NCBI GenBank assembly: GCA_020025755.1
Contig: JAHHRO010000010.1
Coordinates: 1-53,201, forward strand
Direction of reading: 5' to 3'
DNA: 53,201 nt
Origin: Butyricicoccus sp.
GTDB taxonomy: Bacteria; Bacillota; Clostridia; Oscillospirales; Butyricicoccaceae
Notes under the pieces: generated by a model
What the model saw: only the letters and a program-made list of their open reading frames with translations
Told to the model about the DNA's origin: nothing
Database searches by the model: none
In this document: one piece after another, positions 25,434-34,483 of the stretch
How positions within the stretch are numbered: the stretch's first letter is position 1
How the letters are laid out: each line of letters begins with the position of its first letter
Program-made: the position numbers and the translations under genes

Positions 25434-26639
25434 TTATTCCTTTAAAGATGCGAGGATCGCATTGCACAGTGCATCAATCGTTTCCATGGTCTGCTCCTTG
25501 GGTGCGGATTTTACACTTACCACAGGCTCCAGCACGGTCATATTCTTCATGCCGTCAATAAGGGCGCGCATGTTCTTTGCACTTGTCGGTGCCCATGAGC
25601 CATTCTCCATGAGGGCGATGGTGCGGTTCTGTACGCTGAGTGCCTGCATATCATGCAGCAGTGCGAGCATAGGCGGATAGATCCCGTTGTTGTATGTGGG
25701 GCACGCCAGTACCACATGGCTGCACCGGAACACCTCAGAAATGAGTACGGAGACATCTGTGCCGGATACATCATACATCGAAATATTGTGCATTCCTGCA
25801 TCTGCCAGCTTGGCAGCCAAAATTTCTACTGCATTTTCAGTATCCCCATACATTGAGCCATAAAACAGCACAATATTCTTCTCCTCCGGCTCATAGCGGC
25901 TCCAGAGGTCATATTTTCCCAGCAGCATCTGCAAATTCTTACGCCAGATCAAACCATGCAGCGGACAGATGATCCGGATATCCAACGCAGAGAGTTTCTT
26001 GAGTGCTGCCTGTACCTGCATCCCGTACTTGCCAACGATATTTGCATAGTAGCGGCGGTAATCGTCCAGCCATGCCTGCGTAAAGTTCACTTCATCATCG
26101 AAGATATTGCCGCTGAGTGCGCCAAATCCGCCGAAGGCATCCGCAGAAAACAGCACTTGCTCAGTCTGCTCATAGGTAACCATGACTTCCGGCCAATGTA
26201 CCATTGGCGCAAAGAAAAATTGCAGGGTGTGTTCTCCAAGGCAAAGGGTATCGCCTTCCTTTACGATCACGGTGCGTCCATCCAGCGACATATCATAGAA
26301 CTGCTGAATGAGACTGAGCGTCTTAGCATTGCCCACCAGCTGCATCTGCGGAAAGCGCAGCATAAGTTCTTCGATCCCTGCACAGTGGTCAGGCTCCATG
26401 TGGTTGACGACCAGATAGTCGAGCGTCCGCCCTGCAAGCGTATGCAGGATATTTTCTACAAACTGACGCTGGATCGCCGTATCTGCCGTATCCATAAGGG
26501 CAGTTTTTTCATCGGTGATGAGATAGCTGTTATAAGAAACGCCACGTTCAATGGGAAACAGATTTTCAAATCGCGCAAGGCGGCGATCATTTCCGCCCAC
26601 CCATGTGATCGTAGGCGTAACTTGTCGGGTGCAATACAT
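25434..26639 (-). CDS. FprA family A-type flavodiiron protein
   Basis: The 401-residue protein has an N-terminal beta-lactamase-like diiron domain with the ligand motif NHMEPDHCAGIEE (H-x-E-x-D-H) near residue 80, and the C-terminal flavodoxin domain with NIVLFYGSMYGDTENAVEIL (FMN phosphate loop) and PTYNNGIYPPM. Such enzymes reduce O2 to water or NO to N2O in anaerobes. The ATG at 26639 follows AAGGAG. It converges on the thioredoxin pair, so this region gathers oxygen/NO defence. Its upstream region holds a foldback repeat element. Confidence 0.93.
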   Translation of the reverse strand: MYCTRQVTPTITWVGGNDRRLARFENLFPIERGVSYNSYLITDEKTALMDTADTAIQRQFVENILHTLAGRTLDYLVVNHMEPDHCAGIEELMLRFPQMQLVGNAKTLSLIQQFYDMSLDGRTVIVKEGDTLCLGEHTLQFFFAPMVHWPEVMVTYEQTEQVLFSADAFGGFGALSGNIFDDEVNFTQAWLDDYRRYYANIVGKYGMQVQAALKKLSALDIRIICPLHGLIWRKNLQMLLGKYDLWSRYEPEEKNIVLFYGSMYGDTENAVEILAAKLADAGMHNISMYDVSGTDVSVLISEVFRCSHVVLACPTYNNGIYPPMLALLHDMQALSVQNRTIALMENGSWAPTSAKNMRALIDGMKNMTVLEPVVSVKSAPKEQTMETIDALCNAILASLKE

Positions 26640-26664
26640 AGGAAGCTCCTTTCAACGGCTTATA

Positions 26665-26701
26665 GTTAGCCACAGTTAACATGTCGTACACTTTTATTAT
26701 A
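26665..26701 (-). promoter_or_regulatory. Promoter and possible operator of the flavodiiron gene
   Basis: TATAAT lies at 26696-26701 on the minus strand; the -35 region is weak (TGGATT). Just downstream of the predicted start is GTTAGCCACAGTTAAC (26665-26680), an imperfect palindrome that is also two direct AGTTARC copies ten bases apart. A repressor could bind there. Confidence 0.35.
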
Positions 26702-26973
26702 TCATAGTATGTCACGCAAATCCAGTATTTTTCGTTCACATGCACGCAAATCAATTTCGATCCGTTTGTGATGCAGCTTGATATACTGTACCATTTCTTG
26801 GGAAATCGTGAATGGGCATGCATGGATTTATCGGGTCTATTGCGAGGATCTGGGAAATGGGTCTCGGTATCGCCCTCTGAGTGGAAAGTTTCTGTTTCCA
26901 CAATCTGTGGAGAATTTAGAAATTGGTCGAATTTTCATGTCAGTCAAATAGGCTTGCTTCAAAGCAAAAAGTG

Positions 26974-27060
26974 ACGTGTCGCGGTCTCGCGACGGAGACA
27001 CAAGGAATATAACCTTGCGGTTCTTATCCTTGTGAATCCAACACTCCCCCTCCATCAGAT
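26974..27060 (+). repeat. Left inverted arm of foldback element copy A
   Basis: It begins with the hairpin GTCGCG-GTCT-CGCGAC and then a second hairpin AAGGA...GGTT...TCCTT. It is the complement of 27569-27654 and identical to 52489-52575. Confidence 0.75.
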
Positions 27061-27319
27061 TTACCTTTCTGCCGCCGAAAGGGTGTGAAAGTATGAACTC
27101 CGCCACGGGCGAGTTTTCCGCGGTCGGATTCTTTCTGCGGAAGTGCCCCAAGGGCGCGAATGTATGACCTCCGCCGCAGGGCGGATCTTCTTCAGCCTTT
27201 TTACAAATTGGGTGCGGTGCAATCCATTTTTGCCCCTCCATGAACGCTCGCGTGAACGTCGCCCAGCACCCAAAGAAACAGCAATGGACGTTCGAGCACA
27301 GGCTGCTAGCAGAAAGACT

Positions 27320-27376
27320 CCGCAGCGTTGGAACAGTCCGACCAGTGCGCACACTGGTCGGCTCGTTCCGGATGCG
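27320..27376. repeat. Large conserved internal hairpin of copy A
   Basis: CCGCA...TGGAAC...CCGACCAGTG, a short loop and CACTGGTCGG...GTTCC...TGCGG form a long stem. The matching hairpin in copy B (52873-52930) keeps pairing although bases differ. Confidence 0.6.
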
Positions 27377-27568
27377 GTAACGCGGCAAATCCCATAAAAC
27401 AACGAAAATCTTTCATCCGAAACGCAAAGAGGATTGCCAGTCCTGTTTGTGTGACAACTCAGAAAATATTCTTAGTTTCAAGAAGAAATGATTTCCAAAC
27501 AAGGCTGAATAAAACCCGCCGGTGGCGGAGTTCATACATTCACACTTTCTGGGGCATTGCCATTGTTC

Positions 27569-27654
27569 ATCTGATGGAAGGGAGTGTTGGATTCATAAGG
27601 ATAAGAACCGTAAGGTTCTATTCCTTATGTCTCCGTCGCGAGACCGCGACACGT
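27569..27654 (-). repeat. Right inverted arm of foldback element copy A
   Basis: Reverse complement of the left arm with about six differences. The minus-strand sequence continues outward into GCTTTGGAAAGC, which matches copy B better than the left end of copy A does. Confidence 0.72.
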
Positions 27655-27708
27655 TTCCCTGCTTTCCAAAGCAAATCCTTTTGCAGAAAGGAAAACCGAT
27701 TTTTGCAC

Positions 27709-27738
27709 AAAAAAGCCGGAGATTTGATCTCCAGCTTT
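27709..27738 (-). terminator. Intrinsic terminator of the mgl operon
   Basis: AAAGCTGGAGAT, a short loop and ATCTCCGGCTTTTTTG on the minus strand, just after the mglC stop codon and at the edge of the foldback element. Confidence 0.85.
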
Positions 27739-27751
27739 CTTGATATTTCAA

Positions 27752-28837
27752 TTACTTGCGAACCAGATACTTTCTCATATCGATTGCACATGCAATCAGA
27801 ATGATCAGACCCTTGATGATGTACTGCAAGTTTGCGCTGACAGACAGGAAAGTCAGACCAACGAAGATGATACGCAGGAGCAGTACGCCGACGATGATAC
27901 CGCTGATGGAACCGATACCACCGACAAACGATACACCACCGATGACACAAGCTGCGATCGCATCCAGCTCATAGTTTGTACCAGTTGCTGGGCTGTTAGA
28001 GCCGATACGCGCTGCCTCGATGAAACCAGTGAAGGAGTACATGATACCTGCGAGGATGAATACCATCATGGTATTCTTCGCAACGTTTACACCGGATACG
28101 TTTGCAGCCTCCGGGTTGGAACCACAAGCGAACATGTTCTTACCAAAACGAGTCTTATTCCAGATGAACCACATCACGATCGCCAGAACGAGTGCATACC
28201 ACACATAGTTTGGGATCGGCACATTTTCCTTGCCCACATGAAGGATCGAGCCGTTTACAACTTCCTTATAGTATCCAGCCAGACCGGAGATCGGGGCACC
28301 ATTGTTGCCGTTCATGTTGGTGAACAGAAGCAGGATACCATAAACAATCAGCTGGGTTGCCAGTGTTACGATGAACGGATGCAGACCGAACTTTGCAACG
28401 GAGAAACCGTTTACCAGACCAACCAGCGCACCAACGGCCATAACGATCAGCAGAGTGCCGAGAATCATAACAGCCGGATGCAGCTGTGGGATATTGGGGA
28501 ACATCTTGCTTGCGTAATCCGCCGCCTGCAAAAATGCAGCGGACATACAAGCAGTCAGACCAACGACGCGGCCTGCGGACAGATCCGTACCAGTCAGAAC
28601 GATGGTGCCTGCGATACCCATTGCGATCGGCAGGTTTGCCGCCGTCAATGAGAGCATATTGACAATGGATGGTATACCAAAGAATTTCGGATTATAAATA
28701 CCAATGCCGATCGCTGCGATCACAAGGAAAATATAGAGCGAGTTATTGATAAAGAACTCTTTCCAGAATGTGTGCTTTTCCTTCGCGCTCAGTGCGCTGA
28801 ATTCGGCATATCTTTGCTTGAAATTAAATTTTCCCAT
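27752..28837 (-). CDS. mglC: Galactose/methyl-galactoside ABC transporter permease
   Basis: The 361-residue membrane protein has the CUT2 permease pattern: GIAGTIVLTGTDLSAGRVVGL near residue 70, GLVNGFSVAKFGLHPFIVTL mid-length and GGVSFVGGIGSISGIIVGVL near the C-terminus. The central stretch GKNMFACGSNPEAANVSGVN is typical of MglC. It follows mglA by 18 bases and a clear AGGAGG-type site, and ends at a strong terminator. With MglA and MglB it should import galactose or glucose, matching the Leloir genes upstream in the same orientation. Confidence 0.93.
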   Translation of the reverse strand: MGKFNFKQRYAEFSALSAKEKHTFWKEFFINNSLYIFLVIAAIGIGIYNPKFFGIPSIVNMLSLTAANLPIAMGIAGTIVLTGTDLSAGRVVGLTACMSAAFLQAADYASKMFPNIPQLHPAVMILGTLLIVMAVGALVGLVNGFSVAKFGLHPFIVTLATQLIVYGILLLFTNMNGNNGAPISGLAGYYKEVVNGSILHVGKENVPIPNYVWYALVLAIVMWFIWNKTRFGKNMFACGSNPEAANVSGVNVAKNTMMVFILAGIMYSFTGFIEAARIGSNSPATGTNYELDAIAACVIGGVSFVGGIGSISGIIVGVLLLRIIFVGLTFLSVSANLQYIIKGLIILIACAIDMRKYLVRK

Positions 28838-28855
28838 AGCCTTTTCCTCCCCAGA

Positions 28856-30355
28856 TTATACATACTTGGCTGCGAGTGTCATGATTTCTTCCTGCGTTGT
28901 GGTCTTTGCGTCCACTTCGCCTGCCAGACGACCGCCGGACATGACGAGGATCCGATCACACACACCGAGCAGTTCAGGCATTTCGCCCGATACCATGATT
29001 ACGCCCTTGCCACGGTTTGCCAGATCGATAATCAGCTGATAGATCTCGTACTTTGCACCAACGTCGATGCCGCGCGTCGGTTCATCGAGAAGCAGGACTT
29101 CCGGCTCGGTCAGCAGCCAGCGTCCCAGAATGACCTTCTGCTGGTTGCCGCCGGACAGCGTGCGGATCTTGGTCTCCTGCGTCGGTGTCTTGACGCGCAT
29201 GGACTTGATGACCCAGTCCGTGTCCTCTATCATTTTCTTATTGCTCAGCCACAAACCACCCTTGAGGTATTTTTTCAGACTGGAGATGACTGTATTCTCG
29301 CGGATGGAACGAATGCCAAAGATACCCGTTGCACGTCTTTCCTCTGTCAAAAGGGCAAAGCCGTTCTTGATGCTCTCTGAGGCATTGCGGTTCTGTACGA
29401 CCTTACCATCCAGCTTCAAGGTACCAGCCGAACGGGTCGCGATGCCAAAGATATTTTCCAGCACCTCGGTTCGTCCTGCGCCATCCAGACCGGCAATGCC
29501 CAGCACCTCACCCTTGCGCAGCTGGAAGGATACATCTCGTACATGGGAATACTGTGCGCTCAGTCCTTCGACCTCCAGCGCGACTTCTCCCGGTGTATTG
29601 GTCTTGGGTGGGAAACGATTGGTCAGTTCACGGCCTACCATGAGCTTGATGATCTTGTCCATCGTCAGCTCACTTGCAGGTTCTGTTGCGATCCATTGTC
29701 CGTCACGCATGATGGTAACATCATCGGAGATACGCAGGATCTCCTCCATCTTATGTGAAATATAGATGATGCCGCAGCCCTGATCGCGCAGCATGTTGAT
29801 GATACGGAACAGGTGCTCTACCTCGACCTCAGTCAGAGATGAGGTCGGCTCATCAAATACGATAATTTTCGAATCATAGGAGACCGCCTTTGCGATCTCG
29901 ACCATCTGACGCTGGGAAACCGGCATGGTGCTCATGGTGCGATGGGGATCAACTTTAACACCGAGCTTCTCGAACAGCGCGATAGAATCCTTGTACATCT
30001 TCTTTTCGTCGATGTAGTTTGCAAATTTGAGTGGGTATCTGCCCAACCACAGATTTTCCATAACGGTGCGCTTAAGTGCCTGATTGAGCTCCTGATGCAC
30101 CATGGCAACACCGTTCTCCAGTGCTTCCTTAGAGGTCTTGAAGTTGATTTCCTTGCCCTCTAATGTGATCGTACCTTCATCCTTCTCATAAATACCAAAC
30201 AGACATTTCATCAGCGTAGACTTTCCTGCGCCGTTTTCTCCCATCAGCGCATGCACGGTACCGCGCCGCACGGTCAGGGATACGCCGTCAAGTGCACGAA
30301 CGCCGGGAAATTGTTTACAGATGCCCGTCATCTGCAACAGGACGTCATTTTGCAT
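28856..30355 (-). CDS. mglA: Galactose/methyl-galactoside ABC transporter ATP-binding protein
   Basis: The 499-residue protein has two ATPase halves. The first has Walker A GENGAGKSTLMK, signature VSQRQMVEIAKAVSYD and Walker B KIIVFDEPTSSL. The second has the degenerate nucleotide loop GLDGAGRTEVLENIFG, the signature LSGGNQQKVILGRWLL and VLLLDEPTRGIDVGAKYEIY. This tandem arrangement is that of MglA/RbsA-type CUT2 importers. The ATG at 30355 follows GGGGAGGAA. It lies between mglB, from which it is separated by an attenuator hairpin, and mglC. Confidence 0.95.
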   Translation of the reverse strand: MQNDVLLQMTGICKQFPGVRALDGVSLTVRRGTVHALMGENGAGKSTLMKCLFGIYEKDEGTITLEGKEINFKTSKEALENGVAMVHQELNQALKRTVMENLWLGRYPLKFANYIDEKKMYKDSIALFEKLGVKVDPHRTMSTMPVSQRQMVEIAKAVSYDSKIIVFDEPTSSLTEVEVEHLFRIINMLRDQGCGIIYISHKMEEILRISDDVTIMRDGQWIATEPASELTMDKIIKLMVGRELTNRFPPKTNTPGEVALEVEGLSAQYSHVRDVSFQLRKGEVLGIAGLDGAGRTEVLENIFGIATRSAGTLKLDGKVVQNRNASESIKNGFALLTEERRATGIFGIRSIRENTVISSLKKYLKGGLWLSNKKMIEDTDWVIKSMRVKTPTQETKIRTLSGGNQQKVILGRWLLTEPEVLLLDEPTRGIDVGAKYEIYQLIIDLANRGKGVIMVSGEMPELLGVCDRILVMSGGRLAGEVDAKTTTQEEIMTLAAKYV

Positions 30356-30410
30356 AGTTTATTCCTCCCCTTTTGGCGGCACGCAGATCCGCGCCACGCC
30401 TGTATTTCGG

Positions 30411-30445
30411 AAAAATAGCCGCCGCCGTTTTGCGCGGCAGCGGCT
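30411..30445 (-). terminator. Attenuating hairpin between mglB and mglA
   Basis: AGCCGCTGCCG, a loop and CGGCGGCGGCT followed by ATTTTT on the minus strand. A partial terminator or 3' stabiliser here would make the binding protein more abundant than the membrane parts, as is common in such operons. Confidence 0.7.
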
Positions 30446-30479
30446 TATTCGTTCAACCAAATCGCGACAGTTTATAAAC

Positions 30480-31613
30480 TTATTCGCCCATGTATACCTG
30501 ATACGGAATACGGATCTTGTTGGTTCCCTCGTCTACGGTGTACTTGTCTGCAATGCCATCCATGAGCGGCTTGCCAGCAGCAATGTTGTTTACAAGGTCG
30601 GTGATGCATGCAGCCATACCTTCAGCATCCTGCTTGATGGAACCGGTCATCATGCCCTTCGCAATCAGATCCTTTGCAGCGTCAGTTGCGTCAACACCGA
30701 ATACCGGAACGTAAGGACCAGCTTCCTTGCCCTCTTCGACCTGCTTGTTGTAGCCAACGGTGTTCAGCGCGGTGATCGCACCCTCTGCCATGCCGTCGTT
30801 GTTGCAGATCACGAGCTCGACCATGTTCTTGTTTGCGTCGTTGTACTCAGACAGCAGTGTGGTCATGTACTCGTTTGCAGCAGCAGAAGACCAAGAACCG
30901 TTCTTGTCAACCAGATACTTGTCTGCGTTCTTTGCATCATAGAACTCGAGCTTCGGCTTGCCAGCTGCTTCCAGAACCTTGTCTGCATCTTCTACTGCAA
31001 ACTGCGTACGGAACTCAGCCTCTGCGTTGCCCTGCTCGCCCTTGAACAGTACATAGGAGATCTTGCCGTCGCCGTTCAGGTCGCACTTGTCGAAGTTCTC
31101 GACCAAATACTTACCGATCATCTCGCCCTGCATGTGACCAGCTTCCGGCGCGTTTGTGCCAACGAACGCGGAGTTCTCGTAGCTGTTGATAACATCATTG
31201 GAAACCTCACGGTTGAAGAATACGAGCGGCAGATTGCCAGCCTTTGCCTTATCTACAACGCCGGTTGCAGCGTCATCAGAACCAGTGTTTACAAGGTTGA
31301 CTACCAGCATGTTTGCGCCCTTGGTAACTTCGTTCTGAACCTGCTCAGTCTGAGTGGTCTGGTTGTTGTTGCCGTCCTGATTGGAAGGCGTGATGCCGAT
31401 TCCGCCGAGAGACTTATCCAGAGCACCGCGAACCGATGCAATATATGTATCTGCGAAGTTATAGTACATTACGCTGACCTTGAGGTCGCTTGCAGCCTGA
31501 CCGCCCTGATTTGCGTCGCCGCCTGCCGGCTGATCGTTACCGCCGCCGCATGCTGCCAGAGTCAGAGCCATAGAAGCAACGAGGCTTGCTGCCATAATGC
31601 GCTTGATTTTCAT
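30480..31613 (-). CDS. mglB: Galactose/glucose-binding lipoprotein of the Mgl importer
   Basis: The 377-residue protein starts with a lipoprotein signal (KIKRIMAASLVASMALTLAACGGG; Cys about residue 22) and a Gly/Gln-rich linker. The periplasmic-binding-protein type 1 fold shows KVSVMYYNFADTYIASVRGAL, the DGNNNQTTQTEQVQNEV segment, LNGDGKISYVLFKGEQGNAE (a calcium-loop-like DxNxDxK region as in galactose-binding MglB) and VIGN-type VICNNDGMAEGAI. It should capture galactose or glucose and hand it to MglC. It is the first gene of the mgl operon. Confidence 0.93.
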   Translation of the reverse strand: MKIKRIMAASLVASMALTLAACGGGNDQPAGGDANQGGQAASDLKVSVMYYNFADTYIASVRGALDKSLGGIGITPSNQDGNNNQTTQTEQVQNEVTKGANMLVVNLVNTGSDDAATGVVDKAKAGNLPLVFFNREVSNDVINSYENSAFVGTNAPEAGHMQGEMIGKYLVENFDKCDLNGDGKISYVLFKGEQGNAEAEFRTQFAVEDADKVLEAAGKPKLEFYDAKNADKYLVDKNGSWSSAAANEYMTTLLSEYNDANKNMVELVICNNDGMAEGAITALNTVGYNKQVEEGKEAGPYVPVFGVDATDAAKDLIAKGMMTGSIKQDAEGMAACITDLVNNIAAGKPLMDGIADKYTVDEGTNKIRIPYQVYMGE

Positions 31614-31673
31614 TTGAGTTTCCTCCTCTATTTTCCGTTCAACATTCGGACCGCTTGTCCGTTTCGTTGATAT

Positions 31674-31702
31674 TATTATATAAAAATCATAGCATAATTG
31701 AA
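31674..31702 (-). promoter_or_regulatory. Promoter of the mgl operon
   Basis: TTTCAA (31697-31702) and TATAAT (31674-31679) are 17 bases apart on the minus strand, about 60 bases upstream of the mglB start. The imperfect -35 box suggests regulation by an activator, possibly the adjacent response regulator. Confidence 0.5.
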
Positions 31703-31797
31703 ATGCAATGTTTTACGAATCTTGTTGAATTTCTTACGCAAAATATAAAATCGAACAATTCCTCCAATCCGCTTTTTGTGCACATCTTCTAATATAA

Positions 31798-32778
31798 CTA
31801 TGGGTTTTCTGTAAAACTAAACAGAAACCTTTGGTTTTCCTCACTGTACATATTGTCACGGCTGACCACGCGGATCTCCGTTGTGATCTCTGGCTCCAAA
31901 ACAGACCGGTTCGCAAGCAGGATCGCCGCATTGCTCATACAAAGGTATCCCATCGCAAACGGATTCTGTACAATAAGGGTATCGATCTCTCCGCTTTCCA
32001 GCATGCCAACCGACACGACATTGTTATCGAAGCCGACCACATGTACGCGCTCCTTGCAGCGCATTTCCTCGATGGCATGCCCCACCCCAAGGGTCGTGAT
32101 CTCATTGAAGGTCACGACTGCATCCAACTTCGGCTGACGGCGCAGCAGCGCGCGCGTTGCCGCCTGCACCTGTACCGAATCCGATGGCGAATGGATCTGC
32201 TCAACGATCTGTGCCCGTCCGTCCTGCGCGATCGCATCCGTGAACCCGCGCTCACGCGCCTGTCCGTTCTCCGTGCGTACATCGAACCCGACCATACCAA
32301 TGCGTTTGGTATCCGGACGTGCTTCCAGCAGGGCATTTGCTGCCGCCTGCCCTGCGGCATAGTTATCCGTGCCCACCCGAACAGAGATCCCCTCCGCCTT
32401 GACATCGGAATCCATCACGATCACTTTAACGCCTGCCTGTATTGCATGCTCGATCGTGGGCTTGGACGCTTCCGCGTCGATGGCAGAAAGCACAATCACC
32501 TTTGCCCCCTTTGCAACCGCATCCTCAATCATTTGATTCTGTGTCTCCGCATCCTCCTCGGAAAGCGGTCCTTCAAAGGTATATTGCAGATTATATTCAT
32601 TTGCCGCTGCCTTTACGCCGGACTGTACCGTTTTCCAAAATGTCGACTGTGTGGATTTGACAATCACAGCGACCCACGGACGCGGTATCTGCTGTGCGCT
32701 CTGCTCAAGCAGTGCACACCCGCTCGCCAAAGCCAAGCACACCGCACTGCATAATAAAATTTTATATAGACGGTGCAC
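31798..32778 (-). CDS. Sugar-binding lipoprotein, probable sensory partner of the kinase
   Basis: The ~326-residue protein has a lipoprotein signal (YKILLCSAVCLALASGC) and a type 1 periplasmic binding fold: VAVIVKSTQSTFWKTVQSGV, AKGAKVIVLSAIDAEASKPT, VGFDNNVVSVGMLESGEIDT. A GTG at 32778 has GGAGGG six bases upstream, a better fit than the ATG at 32784, which abuts that site. It overlaps the end of the sensor-kinase gene, so the three genes are translated together. The likely role is to bind a sugar and signal to the kinase, rather than to transport. It could also feed the Mgl permease. Confidence 0.85.
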   Translation of the reverse strand: MHRLYKILLCSAVCLALASGCALLEQSAQQIPRPWVAVIVKSTQSTFWKTVQSGVKAAANEYNLQYTFEGPLSEEDAETQNQMIEDAVAKGAKVIVLSAIDAEASKPTIEHAIQAGVKVIVMDSDVKAEGISVRVGTDNYAAGQAAANALLEARPDTKRIGMVGFDVRTENGQARERGFTDAIAQDGRAQIVEQIHSPSDSVQVQAATRALLRRQPKLDAVVTFNEITTLGVGHAIEEMRCKERVHVVGFDNNVVSVGMLESGEIDTLIVQNPFAMGYLCMSNAAILLANRSVLEPEITTEIRVVSRDNMYSEENQRFLFSFTENP

Positions 32779-34483
32779 GGTCATCCCTCCATGTTTTTGG
32801 CAGACGAACGGTAACGCATGTACCCTCATCAGGCTCGCTCTTGATTACCAGTCCATATTGCTCTCCAAAGTAGATTTGATTACGGTCATTGACATTCTTA
32901 ATACCGATCCCGCTCGCGCGATCCTCCTGTTCCAGAAGCAGCTGCCTGCAGTCCTCCTCCTCCATTCCGACCCCATTGTCCGTTACCGACATGATGACAT
33001 CGGTCCCGTCACCGCGCACTTCAATGATGATCTCACCTGCATCTACAAATTCACCAAAACCATGCAGGATCGCATTTTCAATGATCGGCTGTAAGGTGAT
33101 CTTACTGCACAGGCAATCAAGTATCGTGTCATCCACAATAAACCGGTATTGGAACTGATCCTTGTATCGGAATTTTTGAATGATGAGATAGCTTTCCGCG
33201 TGTTCGATCTCCCGCCGAATGGGGATAAGCTCTGCCCCACGCGAAATACTGATGCGAAACAGCCGCGCAAGTGCACCGACCATCTGCACGGCATCGGTCG
33301 TGCGTCCCACCTCGCACATCCACTGGATCGAGTCCAGCGTATTGTACAGGAAATGGGGATTGATCTGCGCCTGCAGTGCTTTGAGTTCCGTTTTCTGTAA
33401 GGTTTCCTGATCGTGTCGGACCTCCTCAATCAGTTCCTGGATCCGACAGACCATGTGTCCAAAGGAGTCCGACAGGACAGCAATTTCCTGCGTACCACTG
33501 ACCGGCTGATATTGGAAGCCGGTGGCATCCTGCTCAAAGCGATGCATCTGTGCAACCAATCGCTGAATGGGTGCGGAAACCAGCTTCATCGCAAACGCCG
33601 CAACTCCCAAGACCAAAATGAGCGCGACTGAGCCTACAATAAAAATCATGCGAAGCGCGGCATTGCGCGGCGTCTCGACCAGTTCATTCAAATAGCTGAC
33701 GCCAACCAATCTCCACCTGCTCTGTGGGATGGAGTGTACGATGCGCTGGGTATTGCCCTCTGTATACACGCCATCGCCTTGCTCTGCATAGCGCAGAGTA
33801 TCCTCATCCTTAATGCCCACATAAATAAGCTGCTGCTGCGGATGATACACCAGCCGTCCCTTTTGATCGATCAGGAAAGTGTAGCCCTGCGTTCCTGTTC
33901 CAACATCATCGATATAGGCTGCGATCGTGGAAAATTGCAGATCGAGTGTAACAAACACTTCTTTGACGCCATAGCGCGACAACTGACTGCGGCAGGCAAT
34001 CGTGATGACCCATGGATAGTAATCTTTATACAGATTGAGGACATGAGGCGGTGTGATATACAGTCCATTTGCATCCACCTCTACATCCCTGAGATCCAGT
34101 CTGCCTGTCACCTGTTTGCGCACCTGCTTGCTCGACCAGCTGTCCAGCAAGTCCCCATTCAGAGAATACACCGCGATATTACAGAGATCCTCCCGCATTT
34201 CAACCAATGTCGATAGGGTCTCACCCAGCTCACCACTGTCCGTTTGCCGCTCCAGTTCAAGCACTACACGGCGCATCAGCTGATTGGTGTTTGCGGTATA
34301 GTTTGAAATCACGCTCGCCGCCTGATTGAGTGACTGTTCCGAACTTGTCGCCGCACCGCTTCGCAATGCATCGGTATACAGCGTGGTAAAGATCCATGTA
34401 GACAGGATCACGATACTGCCTGTGACCGCCATTACAAGCAGGATAATCAGCCCCGACAGAGTCAGCGTCCGCTTATTTCTCAT
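32762..34483 (-). CDS. Sensor histidine kinase (YesM / His_kinase PF06580 type)
   Basis: The ~573-residue kinase has a first membrane helix (LTLSGLIILLVMAVTGSIVI), an extracellular Cache-like domain (FLIDQKGRLVYHPQQQLIYV), a second helix near residue 290 (MIFIVGSVALILVLGVAAFA), a HAMP region, the phospho-acceptor motif ALQAQINPHFLYNTLDSIQW, and an ATPase domain (IENAILHGFGE, MSVTDNGVGMEEE). The start at 34483 follows GGGAGGG and overlaps the end of the response regulator gene by 11 bases. It probably senses extracellular sugar through the lipoprotein encoded downstream. Confidence 0.93.
   Translation of the reverse strand: MRNKRTLTLSGLIILLVMAVTGSIVILSTWIFTTLYTDALRSGAATSSEQSLNQAASVISNYTANTNQLMRRVVLELERQTDSGELGETLSTLVEMREDLCNIAVYSLNGDLLDSWSSKQVRKQVTGRLDLRDVEVDANGLYITPPHVLNLYKDYYPWVITIACRSQLSRYGVKEVFVTLDLQFSTIAAYIDDVGTGTQGYTFLIDQKGRLVYHPQQQLIYVGIKDEDTLRYAEQGDGVYTEGNTQRIVHSIPQSRWRLVGVSYLNELVETPRNAALRMIFIVGSVALILVLGVAAFAMKLVSAPIQRLVAQMHRFEQDATGFQYQPVSGTQEIAVLSDSFGHMVCRIQELIEEVRHDQETLQKTELKALQAQINPHFLYNTLDSIQWMCEVGRTTDAVQMVGALARLFRISISRGAELIPIRREIEHAESYLIIQKFRYKDQFQYRFIVDDTILDCLCSKITLQPIIENAILHGFGEFVDAGEIIIEVRGDGTDVIMSVTDNGVGMEEEDCRQLLLEQEDRASGIGIKNVNDRNQIYFGEQYGLVIKSEPDEGTCVTVRLPKTWRDDRAPSI

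Larger units (their letters stand above)
26919..27706. repeat. Foldback repeat element, copy A (~0.79 kb, non-coding)
   Basis: This block is bounded by long inverted arms (26974-27060 and 27569-27654, with about six differences over 87 bases). Similarity between arms extends outward to a GCTTtg-gaAAGC mini-hairpin and an ATTTTC-rich end. Inside are repeated CCGCC-loop-GGCGG hairpins, each following a TATGAACTCC or TATGACCTCC motif, and a large hairpin at 27320-27376. A second copy lies at 52418-53151. Short frames on both strands translate the hairpins and arms and are not convincing genes. It fills the gap between the flavodiiron gene and the end of mglC. It looks like a MITE-like or structured-RNA element; no transposase is present. 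Confidence 0.75.

Noticed and set aside
26837..27388. A 183-codon minus-strand frame inside foldback copy A, with a similar but broken frame in copy B
   Set aside because: The frame runs through hairpins and the inverted arm, and in copy B the matching segments fall in different frames. Similar peptides also appear from the opposite arm. It is repeat structure, not a protein.
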